A stretch of 11,821 nucleotides of DNA from DASWRT01 sp036403035 (GTDB taxonomy: Bacteria > Pseudomonadota > Alphaproteobacteria > ATCC43930 > CGMCC-115725), in the NCBI GenBank assembly GCA_036403035.1, contig DASWRT010000273.1, positions 1 to 11,821 of the forward strand. The letters run 5' to 3'. The first letter of the stretch is position 1. Each line of letters starts with the position of its first letter. Under the pieces are notes generated by a model. That model had not been told where the DNA came from and made no database searches. It saw nothing but the letters and a program-made list of their open reading frames with translations. Shown piece by piece: positions 5,688 through 11,821 of the stretch. The position numbers and the translations under genes were made by a program.

Positions 5688-6893
5688 ATGGATCCGGTCG
5701 TGTGGGAGTGGGTCAATCTGGTGATTCGCTGGGTGCACGTGATCACCGGCATCGCCTGGATCGGATCGTCCTTCTACTTCATCCACCTCGACGCCAGCCT
5801 GCGGAAGCGCGAGAGCCTGCCGGCCGGCGTCGGAGGCGAGGCGTGGCAGGTGCACGGCGGCGGCTTTTACCACATCCAGAAATACATGGTCGCGCCGGCC
5901 GATCTCCCCGACCGGCTGCAATGGTTCAAGTGGGAGGCCTACTCGACCTGGATCAGCGGCTTCGCCCTGCTCGCCGTGCTGTACTATTTCGGCGCCCGGA
6001 TCTACCTCGTCGACCGCGCCGTGCTGCCGCTGGAGCCCTGGCAGGCGGTCGTCATCGGCATTGTCTCCTTAACTGCCGGATGGGTGATCTACGACCGGCT
6101 CTGCAAGTCGGCGGTCGGGCGCGAGGACGGACGGCTCGCCGCGGTCGGGTTCGTGCTGCTGGTCGCCGCGGCGTGGTTCTATGCGCACGTCTTCAGCGGA
6201 CGGGGCGCGTACATCCACACCGGCGCGCTGATCGGCACGATCATGGTCGCCAACGTGTTCCTGGTGATCATCCCGAACCAGAAGATCGTCGTCGCCGACC
6301 TCATCGCCGGGCGCAGCCCCGACCCGAAGCTCGGGAAGCAGGCGAAGCAGCGGTCGCTGCACAACAACTATCTGACGCTGCCGGTGCTGTTCACGATGAT
6401 CAGCAACCACTACCCGATGACGTTCGGCAGCCGCTGGAACTGGGTGATCCTGGCCGGCGTGTTCGTCGTCGGCGGCCTGGTGCGCCACTTCTTCAACCTG
6501 AAGCACCAGGGCCGCGGCGCGCAGTGGTGGCTCTGGCCGGCGGCGGCGGCGTTCATGGCGCTGATCGTCGCGCTGTCGGCGCAGCGGCCGCAGCAGCGGG
6601 CCGCCGCCATGGCTCCGGCCGGCGGCGGCGAGGTCCGGTTCGCCGCCGTGCGGCAGATCATCGGCGAGCGCTGCGTCGCCTGCCACGCCAGCAGGCCGAC
6701 CTTCGACGGCATCGCCGAGGCGCCGAAAGGCGTCATGTTCGACACGTCGGACGAGATCCACCGCAACGCCGAGCGGATCTACGCGCAAGCGGTCGCCACC
6801 GACACGATGCCGCTCGGCAACCTCACCAACATGACGCCGGAGGAGCGCGCGACGCTCGGCGCCTGGATCAAGGCCGGCGCGAAGGTCGACTGA
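5688..6893 (+). CDS. puuD: Membrane-bound urate oxidase with C-terminal cytochrome c (PuuD)
   Basis: This encodes a 401-residue protein of the PuuD family, an inner-membrane enzyme that oxidises urate to 5-hydroxyisourate and passes electrons to a fused cytochrome c rather than to O2. The first ~300 residues hold about eight membrane helices with conserved histidines (WVHVITGIAWIGSSFYFIHLD near 15-35, VHGGGFYHIQKY near 55-66, LHNNYLTLPVLFTMISNHYP near 234-253). A linker rich in Q, A and G follows, then a class I cytochrome c domain with the heme motif CVACH at 329-333 and a likely axial methionine M374 (TDTMPLGN). Length and order match the family, so the gene looks intact. The ATG has AGGGG about 6 nt upstream. 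No gene for the next steps (HIU hydrolase, OHCU decarboxylase, allantoinase) or for xanthine oxidation lies in this window. The divergent LysR regulator is the natural candidate controller. Confidence 0.94.
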   Translation: MDPVVWEWVNLVIRWVHVITGIAWIGSSFYFIHLDASLRKRESLPAGVGGEAWQVHGGGFYHIQKYMVAPADLPDRLQWFKWEAYSTWISGFALLAVLYYFGARIYLVDRAVLPLEPWQAVVIGIVSLTAGWVIYDRLCKSAVGREDGRLAAVGFVLLVAAAWFYAHVFSGRGAYIHTGALIGTIMVANVFLVIIPNQKIVVADLIAGRSPDPKLGKQAKQRSLHNNYLTLPVLFTMISNHYPMTFGSRWNWVILAGVFVVGGLVRHFFNLKHQGRGAQWWLWPAAAAFMALIVALSAQRPQQRAAAMAPAGGGEVRFAAVRQIIGERCVACHASRPTFDGIAEAPKGVMFDTSDEIHRNAERIYAQAVATDTMPLGNLTNMTPEERATLGAWIKAGAKVD

Positions 6894-7893
6894 CGACGGG
6901 CCGGAGAAGCCGGCCCGGCGCCGCCGCTGCCTGGACGGCGGCGGCGGAAGCGCCAGGAGCGGCACGGCGGCGACGGCGTGACCAGATTTCCGGCAGCACC
7001 AGCGCGGCAAGGATCAGCGCGACGCCGAGCCAGCGGAGCGACGTGACCGGCTCGCCGAGCACCAGCGCGGCGGTCAGGACGGCGGCGGGCAACTCGATCG
7101 AGGCGAGGATCGTGCCCAGGGTGCCGCCGACGCGCGGCATGCCGACGGCGAACGACACGATCGGCACGACGATGCCGAACGCGGCGAGGAACAGACCATA
7201 GAGCGACGTCTCCGCCACGTGCGGACCGAGAAGGAACACCGGCGGAAAGAAAGCGAGCGCGAGGACGGCGGAAAGCGTGCCGACGATCGCGCCGCGCAAC
7301 GTTCCGGAAACCGCGCCGCCCGCCCGGCCGAGGCTGATCAGCACCAGCGCGTAGCTCAGCGCGGATGCAAGGCCATAGGCAAGCCCCGCACCATCGACCG
7401 AGGCGGCAGCCCCGGCCTCCCGCGCCCCGACGCCTCCGGCCGCGAGCGCCGTCCCGGCGAGGACCAGGAGAACCGCCACGCTATGCGGCAAACCCGGCCA
7501 TTTCCGGTTGAGCACGGCGTCGATGACGATCCCGATCCAGACGAACTGGAAGAGAAGCACGATTCCGATGCTGGCGTCGGTCGTCCGCAGGCAGAGATAG
7601 TAGAGCGTGCCGGTGAGCGCCGACGAGACGCCGGCGACGCCGAGCCACAGCAAGGTCCGCCGCGGCGGCAGGCGCAACCTCGCCGACGTGGTGGCGGCGC
7701 CGGCGCCGCTCCGCCGCCGACGCGACGCTGCCGCAACTGCGGCGTGCGCCGTCCAGATCAGCGCGGCGCCGAACAGGAATTGCGCACTGATCACGTCCCC
7801 CGGCGCGAGGCCGTCGCGATAGGCCAGCTTGATGACGGTGGCGAGCAGCCCGTAGCTGATGCCGCCGAGGAGGACGAGGGCGACGCCGATCAT
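6868..7893 (-). CDS. EamA/DMT-family permease
   Basis: This encodes a 341-residue inner-membrane protein with about ten membrane segments in two EamA repeats. Repeat one runs from MIGVALVLLGGISYGLLATV to about residue 165, including GTLYYLCLRTTDASIGIVLL. Repeat two starts near DGAGLAYGLASALSYALVLI and ends with LPAAVLTAALVLGEPVTSL and a last helix. DMT proteins export or import metabolites such as amino acids, and the substrate cannot be read from sequence. A basic, alanine-rich cytoplasmic linker follows the second helix, and a 40-residue Arg/Ala/Pro-rich tail makes it longer than the usual ~300. The ATG at 7893 fits the first helix, but its ribosome site is weak. Upstream in-frame codons add no membrane segment. 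The last 26 bp overlap the end of puuD on the other strand. Confidence 0.88.
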   Translation of the reverse strand: MIGVALVLLGGISYGLLATVIKLAYRDGLAPGDVISAQFLFGAALIWTAHAAVAAASRRRRSGAGAATTSARLRLPPRRTLLWLGVAGVSSALTGTLYYLCLRTTDASIGIVLLFQFVWIGIVIDAVLNRKWPGLPHSVAVLLVLAGTALAAGGVGAREAGAAASVDGAGLAYGLASALSYALVLISLGRAGGAVSGTLRGAIVGTLSAVLALAFFPPVFLLGPHVAETSLYGLFLAAFGIVVPIVSFAVGMPRVGGTLGTILASIELPAAVLTAALVLGEPVTSLRWLGVALILAALVLPEIWSRRRRRAAPGASAAAVQAAAAPGRLLRPVVSRPSRRP

Positions 7894-8041
7894 ACCGATT
7901 GCCGAAGGATGGTTGGACGGGTGGCGGAACGAGCGAGCCAGCCGCACCGGGAGGCGAAGGGCGGCGACTATAGCTTCCGGGCGACACCGGGCAAGCGCGG
8001 CCGATGCGGCATCCGCCGGCCGACGGGAGTATAAGTCGAGA

Positions 8042-9466
8042 ATGACCCTTCGCTCCGAAACGCTGCCGCATCTGCCGCCGGCCGGTCTTCCCGCCACTGC
8101 CGCCCCGCCGGCGAGGTTTCGCCCGCCCGCGCCCGAACCGGTGACGGCGGATCTCCCCTGGTACCGGCTGATCGCCTCGTTCCGGACGAACGCGCTGCCG
8201 ACCTGGACGCAGCGCGCCTACGAGGAGCCGATCGTCCCGCGCCGCGTGTTCGGCCGCACCAGCCTGCTGATCAGCGCACCCGAGGCGATCCGCGACGTGC
8301 TGGTCGACCGGCACGAGAAGTTCGGCCGCACGCCGGCCAGCATCCGCATTCTCCAGCCGGTCGTCGGCAACGGGCTGCTCCTCAGCGACGGCGAAGCTTG
8401 GCGCCACCAGCGGCGCACGCTGGCGCCGGCCTTCACGCCGCGCGCGGTCGATCTGCTCGTGCCGCACATCCTCGCATCGGTGCGGGAAACGATCGCCGGC
8501 CTGGAGGTGCGAAGCCGTCGCGGCGAGGAGCCGGTCGACCTGCTGGCCGCGATGCAGTTCCTGGCGCTCGACATCGCCGGCCGCACGATGTTCTCGCTGG
8601 AGATGGACCGGCACGGTCCGGCCCTGCGCGCGATGTTCCAGCGGTACAACCGGACACTCGGCCGCCCTCGCCTGCTCGATTTCCTGATGCCGATCGGCAT
8701 TCCCAACCCGTACGACCTCGCCCGCCGACGCTTCCATGCGAAGTGGATGGGCCTCGTCGAGCGGATCATGGCGGACCGCCGGAAGACGGGCGGCGACGCT
8801 GCGGCCGGCGCGCGCGACCTCTTCGACCTGATGCTCGCCGCGCGCGATCCTGAGACCGGCGGCGCCTTCTCGCCGGTGCAGCTCCGCGATCAGGTCGCGA
8901 CGATGATCCTCGCCGGGCACGAGACCACCGCCGTCGCCATGTTCTGGTCGCTCTATCTCCTGGCGATGGCGCCGGAATGGCAGGAGCGGATCGCCGGGGA
9001 GGCCGCGGACAGCGGTGACGATCCGGCAGCGGCACGCCTCGTCCAGACCCGCGCCGTCGTCGACGAGGCGATGCGGCTCTACCCGCCGGCTTTCGCGATC
9101 GTCCGCTTGGCGCGCCAGGACGATTTGATCGGCGGCCGGCCCGTCAAGCGCGGCGACACGATCATCATCGCGCCGTGGGTGCTGCACCGCCACCGGATGC
9201 TCTGGCGCGACCCCGCCCTCTTCGATCCGGCGCGCTTCCTGCCGGGTGCGCCGCCGGTCGACCGCTTCGCCTACCTCCCGTTCGGGATCGGCCCCCGCGT
9301 CTGCGTCGGCGCGCATTTCGCGCTGACCGAGGCGACGCTTGCGCTGGCCGCGCTGGTCCGGACGTTCCGGATCGAGCTGGCGGATCCGGCGCGGCCGGTC
9401 CTGCCGGCGGCGGTGATCACGACGCAGCCCGACCACGCACCGCCGTTCCGGCTTCGCCGCCGCTGA
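8042..9466 (+). CDS. Cytochrome P450
   Basis: This encodes a 474-residue soluble P450 monooxygenase. Seen in order: C-helix W120xxxR124 that contacts heme, I-helix AGHETT (291-296) for oxygen activation, the K-helix E342xxR345 pair (DEAMRLYPP), a DPARF meander motif (395-399), and the heme loop FGIGPRVCVG with the thiolate ligand C421. The I-helix AGHETT, the LYPP after ExxR, and the PERF-like meander resemble bacterial class I relatives of the CYP4/CYP102-like fatty-acid group more than CYP101 types, but substrate is not deducible. No ferredoxin or reductase domain is fused and none is encoded nearby, so electrons must come from elsewhere. The N-terminus has a proline/alanine-rich stretch (residues 8-38) and no membrane anchor. 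The ATG at 8042 has only a weak, distant GGGAG upstream. It is divergent from the EamA permease gene with a 148-bp gap, and no clear promoter was found. Confidence 0.94.
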   Translation: MTLRSETLPHLPPAGLPATAAPPARFRPPAPEPVTADLPWYRLIASFRTNALPTWTQRAYEEPIVPRRVFGRTSLLISAPEAIRDVLVDRHEKFGRTPASIRILQPVVGNGLLLSDGEAWRHQRRTLAPAFTPRAVDLLVPHILASVRETIAGLEVRSRRGEEPVDLLAAMQFLALDIAGRTMFSLEMDRHGPALRAMFQRYNRTLGRPRLLDFLMPIGIPNPYDLARRRFHAKWMGLVERIMADRRKTGGDAAAGARDLFDLMLAARDPETGGAFSPVQLRDQVATMILAGHETTAVAMFWSLYLLAMAPEWQERIAGEAADSGDDPAAARLVQTRAVVDEAMRLYPPAFAIVRLARQDDLIGGRPVKRGDTIIIAPWVLHRHRMLWRDPALFDPARFLPGAPPVDRFAYLPFGIGPRVCVGAHFALTEATLALAALVRTFRIELADPARPVLPAAVITTQPDHAPPFRLRRR

Positions 9467-9496
9467 CGCATTCCCCCCTGACCGGCACGTGGGGCG

Positions 9497-9832
9497 TCAG
9501 CCCTGCCGGCCGTCACGCTGGGGTGGGCCTCCGGCACTGCCGCCGTCGTCCTGGCACGCCCGCAGATCGTCGCGCAGCGTCTCGTAATCGCCGAGAAACA
9601 CTTCCAGCGCGGAGCCGACCGGCAACAGATCCAGTTCTTTCGCCGCCTTGTTCCGCAACTCGGGCGAATACCGGGCGATCTGCGGACAAGGAACCGTCCT
9701 CTGTGCGGTCGCCGCCGCGCCCGGAGCCGCGGGACCCGCCGTGCCGCAGCCCGCGAGCGATGCCGCGGCTGCGAGAGGAATGCATGCCGTCAGCACGCGC
9801 CGCGCAAGGTTCGCCATCCCCACCGATCGCAC
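9497..9832 (-). CDS. Small lipoprotein of unknown function
   Basis: This encodes a 111-residue protein with a type II signal peptide: basic n-region (MANLARR), hydrophobic stretch (LTACIPLAAAASLAG), and lipobox LAGC, so the mature protein of about 84 residues would be lipid-anchored, most likely in the outer membrane. After a short Ala/Gly/Pro linker comes a helical domain containing VPCPQIARYSPELRNKAAKEL, LLPVGSALEVFLGDYETLR and DLRACQDD, with two cysteines that might pair. The overall look (lipobox, PxxxYSxE, LPxGSALE, DYxxLR) recalls short Rz1-like proteins of alphaproteobacterial phages. That is from memory and not proven. The start is chosen as GTG at 9832 because AAGGGGG lies 5-6 nt before it. 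The ATG at 9817 has no properly spaced ribosome site. It converges on the P450 gene 30 bp away and is divergent from osmF. Confidence 0.62.
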   Translation of the reverse strand: MRSVGMANLARRVLTACIPLAAAASLAGCGTAGPAAPGAAATAQRTVPCPQIARYSPELRNKAAKELDLLPVGSALEVFLGDYETLRDDLRACQDDGGSAGGPPQRDGRQG

Positions 9833-9841
9833 AACGTCCCC

Positions 9842-9896
9842 CTTTGAGAACAAAGCCGGTGCGCGCCATCCCCTTTGGCCGGCGCGGAGCGCTCCG
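9842..9896. repeat. Short palindromes upstream of the lipoprotein gene
   Basis: CTTTG-AGAA-CAAAG (9842-9855) is a small perfect hairpin just before the lipoprotein start, overlapping its ribosome site. CGGAGCGCTCCG (9885-9896) is a perfect 12-bp palindrome about 50 bp further upstream. The second is a reasonable site for a symmetric regulator. The remaining gap to osmF (9897-10089) holds a TTGACA at 9973-9978 but no matching -10. Confidence 0.3.
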
Positions 9897-10089
9897 ATGT
9901 ACACTGCCGTCCCGCGTCGCGTCGAGGCGACGCCGAACCGAGCCGATGCGCACCGCGACGCCGAGTCGGCGCTTGACAAGCCCCGGATACGTCGGAACGC
10001 TCGCCGACGGTACGCTGGAGCCGAACCGGCCGCGCGGTAGCCCTGTTAGCTTGGGTTAATGCCGGCTTGCGAACCATGAGGAGACGCCG

Positions 10090-11034
10090 ATGCGTACGAG
10101 CAAGCTCAAAAGCGTGATTGGCGCCTGCACCGGCGCGGCGCTGCTCCTTCTCGGCTCCGGACCGGCGAGCAGGGCCGCCGACAAGCCGGCTTCGGTCGTG
10201 GTCGCCTCGAAGATCGACACCGAAGGCAGCCTGCTCGGCAGCATGATCGCGCTGCTGCTGCAGAAGCAGGGGATCGCCGTCGAGAACAAGATCCAGCTCG
10301 GGCCGACCAAGATCGTGCGCGAGGCGATCCTGGCCGGGCAGATCGACGTCTACCCCGAATATACCGGCAACGGCGCCTTCTTCTTCCACATGGAAGCGGA
10401 CCCGGCGTGGCGGAACGCGGCCGCCGGCTACGAGAAGGTGAAGTCGCTCGACGAGCAGCAGAACAAGCTCGTCTGGCTCGCGCCCGCGCCGGCCAACAAC
10501 ACGTGGGCGATCGCCGCGCGGCGCGACCTCGCGGACGCCGGGAAGCTCGCGACGCTCGAAGACTTTGCCAAATACGTCAACGGCGGCGGCAAGGTGAGGC
10601 TCGCCGCCTCGGCGGAGTTCGTCGAGAGCCCGGCCGCCCTCCCCGCCTTCCAGGACGCGTACGGCTTCAAGCTCAAGCAGGACCAGCTCCTCGTGCTGTC
10701 GGGCGGCGACACCGCCGCGACGATCCGCGCCGCGGCGGAGGGGACGTCCGGCGTCAACGCGGCGATGGCCTACGGCACCGATGGCGCGCTCGCCGCGCTC
10801 GGGCTCGCCGTGCTCGCCGACAGCAAGGGCGCGCAGATCGTGTACCAGCCGGCGCCGGTGATCCGCGCCGCGGTGCTCGACGCGCACCCGGAAATCCGCA
10901 CCGCGCTCGACCCGGCGTTCAAGTCGCTGTCGCTGGAGACGTTGCAGAAGCTCAACGCCAAGATCGCGGTCGACGGCGAGGACGCGAAGGCCGTCGCGAC
11001 CGATTATCTGTCGGCGGGCGGCTTCCTGAAGTGA
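10090..11034 (+). CDS. osmF: Osmoprotectant ABC transporter substrate-binding protein, OsmF/YehZ type
   Basis: This encodes a 314-residue periplasmic binding protein of the QAT (quaternary amine) ABC transporter group, closest in pattern to E. coli OsmF (YehZ), which binds glycine betaine-like compounds with low affinity. Residues 1-29 are a signal peptide (MRTSKLK, then a hydrophobic stretch, cleavage near SRA-AD). Diagnostic segments: ASKIDTEGSLLGSMI (42-56), DVYPEYTGNGAFFF (86-99), APAPANNTWAIAARRDL (131-147), AASAEFVESPAALPAF and GTSGVNAAMAYGTDGALAALGL. These are nearly identical to the same segments I recall in OsmF. GAGGAG sits 6-7 nt before the ATG. It heads an operon: the permease gene starts 7 nt after its stop. 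It likely contributes to salt or desiccation tolerance. Regulation cannot be read from the upstream DNA. Confidence 0.95.
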   Translation: MRTSKLKSVIGACTGAALLLLGSGPASRAADKPASVVVASKIDTEGSLLGSMIALLLQKQGIAVENKIQLGPTKIVREAILAGQIDVYPEYTGNGAFFFHMEADPAWRNAAAGYEKVKSLDEQQNKLVWLAPAPANNTWAIAARRDLADAGKLATLEDFAKYVNGGGKVRLAASAEFVESPAALPAFQDAYGFKLKQDQLLVLSGGDTAATIRAAAEGTSGVNAAMAYGTDGALAALGLAVLADSKGAQIVYQPAPVIRAAVLDAHPEIRTALDPAFKSLSLETLQKLNAKIAVDGEDAKAVATDYLSAGGFLK

Positions 11035-11041
11035 CGGCTCG

Positions 11042-11821
11042 GTGACGACCGGAGCGGCGGGGGCGATACAGGCGGCCGAGGCCGGTCGCGGGCGAGTGCC
11101 GCAGGTGCGCAACCGCGTGCTGCTGGTGCTGTTGGCCTGCGCTGGCGCGGCGATAGCGGCGACCGGTTTCGTCAGCCATGCGCCGAACCGCCTGCTCTCC
11201 GGCCGGCCGGTCGCGCTGTGGCATGCCGTGCCACCGGCGGCGACGGTCGGCATCGCCGCGCTCGGCGCCTGCCTCCTCGCCGCCTGTTTCCTGCCGCAGA
11301 CGCGGCGGCTGCATTTGACGGCCGCCGCCCTCGCCACAGCGCTTCTTCTGCTGCTGCCGTACGCCGCGGGCGAGGCGGCTTCCATGCTCGCCGCGTCGGG
11401 CAGCCCGGCGGCGCGCACCGGACTCGGCGCCGCCTTCTGGACGACGGCGCTCTGCGCTGCGCTCGCCGTCGTCAACGCGATGCAGGGACTCCAGGCGGGA
11501 CCCGTCGCGCGCCTGCTCGTTTCGGCCGCGCTCGCCGGCGCCGTGCTGGCGATGCTGGCGACCGGCTTGCTCGACGGGCTCTCGATCATGCGGGAATACG
11601 CGAACCGGCATGACGTGTTCGCCGCCGAGTTGCGCCGGCACTGTGCGCTGGTCGTCGGCGCGCTCGGTCCCGCGCTGGCGATCGGCGTGCCGCTCGGGGT
11701 GGTTGCGGCGCGCCGGCCGCGAGTCGAAGGACCGCTCTTCGCGGCCCTGAACCTGATGCAGACGATCCCGTCGATCGCGCTCTTCGGACTGCTGATTGGA
11801 CCGCTTTCGGTGCTCGCGACG
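11042..11821 (+). CDS. yehY: Osmoprotectant ABC transporter permease, YehY type (3' end outside window)
   Basis: The frame runs open from a GTG at 11042 through the right edge (260 codons seen of about 380-400 expected). The first part has several hydrophobic segments typical of the YehY N-terminal extension (VLLVLLACAGAAIAATGFVSHAPNRLLSG, then three or four more helices). It is followed by GLSIMREYANRHDVF and RRHCALVVGALGPALAIGVPLG, where the MetI-like permease core starts, and MQTIPSIALFGLLIGPL, the conserved helix seen in OpuCB/YehY-type permeases. The start is uncertain: no strong ribosome site precedes 11042, and GTGs at 11096 and 11105 are alternatives. The 7-nt gap after osmF suggests translational coupling. 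The E. coli order yehZ-yehY-yehX-yehW predicts an ATPase gene and a second permease gene beyond the window. Confidence 0.92.
   Translation, partial: MTTGAAGAIQAAEAGRGRVPQVRNRVLLVLLACAGAAIAATGFVSHAPNRLLSGRPVALWHAVPPAATVGIAALGACLLAACFLPQTRRLHLTAAALATALLLLLPYAAGEAASMLAASGSPAARTGLGAAFWTTALCAALAVVNAMQGLQAGPVARLLVSAALAGAVLAMLATGLLDGLSIMREYANRHDVFAAELRRHCALVVGALGPALAIGVPLGVVAARRPRVEGPLFAALNLMQTIPSIALFGLLIGPLSVLAT

Noticed and set aside
7859..8041. N-terminal extension of the P450 to an upstream start
   Set aside because: It would run back into the start of the divergent EamA gene, and the added residues are basic and unlike P450 leaders.
7481..9436. A 651-codon minus-strand open frame opposite the P450
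   Set aside because: Low-complexity Arg-rich translation with no family pattern. The P450 motifs on the plus strand are decisive.
9973..10001. TTGACA as the -35 of an osmF promoter
   Set aside because: No acceptable -10 lies 16-18 nt downstream (the hexamer there is AACGCT), so a promoter call is not supported.
10047..10062. CtrA-like site TTAG...TTAA upstream of osmF
   Set aside because: The half sites are 6 nt apart rather than 7 and the first half is imperfect.
9790..11589. A 599-codon open frame on the minus strand opposite osmF and yehY
   Set aside because: Its translation is Arg/Ala-rich with no recognisable motif, while the plus strand encodes clear OsmF and YehY proteins. Long antisense frames are expected at this GC content.
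1..11821. A novel defence, mobile or biosynthetic system
   Set aside because: No transposase, integrase, CRISPR, toxin-antitoxin pair, nuclease-helicase set or biosynthetic core enzyme was seen. All larger genes belong to well-known housekeeping or catabolic families.

Overview
This is a stretch of ordinary chromosome from a very GC-rich proteobacterium, probably an alphaproteobacterium. That placement is inference. It rests on base composition, the many GTG starts, a PuuD-type urate oxidase, the Cys-desulfurase and DMT/P450 gene styles, and a CCCTCGCCCC...GGGGAGAGGG intergenic palindrome of a kind common in that class. No rRNA, tRNA, CRISPR array, transposase, integrase or phage module was seen. 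The protein-coding density is high, and no previously undescribed system is visible.

Layout, left to right. Positions 2-301 hold the 3' end of a cysteine desulfurase gene (+). It converges, across a 15-bp-arm inverted repeat, on a small gene for an exported protein of unknown function (380-742, -). A gene-poor stretch follows (743-1231) with several inverted repeats and possibly a tiny leader ORF. Next is a compact lactate-permease-family (LctP) transporter (1232-2677, +). It converges on an amidohydrolase of the N-acyl-D-amino-acid deacylase family (2705-4393, -), with a LysR regulator upstream on the same strand (4564-5496, -).

The LysR gene is divergent from puuD (5688-6893, +), a membrane-bound, cytochrome c-fused urate oxidase. 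The shared 191-bp gap holds a good promoter for the LysR gene, a pair of 10-bp direct repeats placed around that promoter, and a REP-like palindrome. puuD overlaps tail-to-tail with an EamA/DMT-family permease (6868-7893, -). That permease is divergent from a cytochrome P450 (8042-9466, +), which converges on a small lipoprotein gene (9497-9832, -). At the right edge an osmoprotectant ABC transporter operon begins: a periplasmic binding protein of the OsmF/YehZ type (10090-11034), then a YehY-type permease (11042 to the window end, incomplete).

Functional themes are import and catabolism of small organic acids, acylated amino acids and purines, plus osmoprotection. The genes do not form one pathway: they are mostly single-gene or two-gene units facing each other. 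The two real co-transcription candidates are the LysR-amidohydrolase pair and osmF-yehY. The points most worth checking are the missing metal-ligand histidines in the amidohydrolase, the direct repeats over the LysR promoter, the P450 with no redox partner nearby, and the small lipoprotein, which recalls phage Rz1-like proteins.
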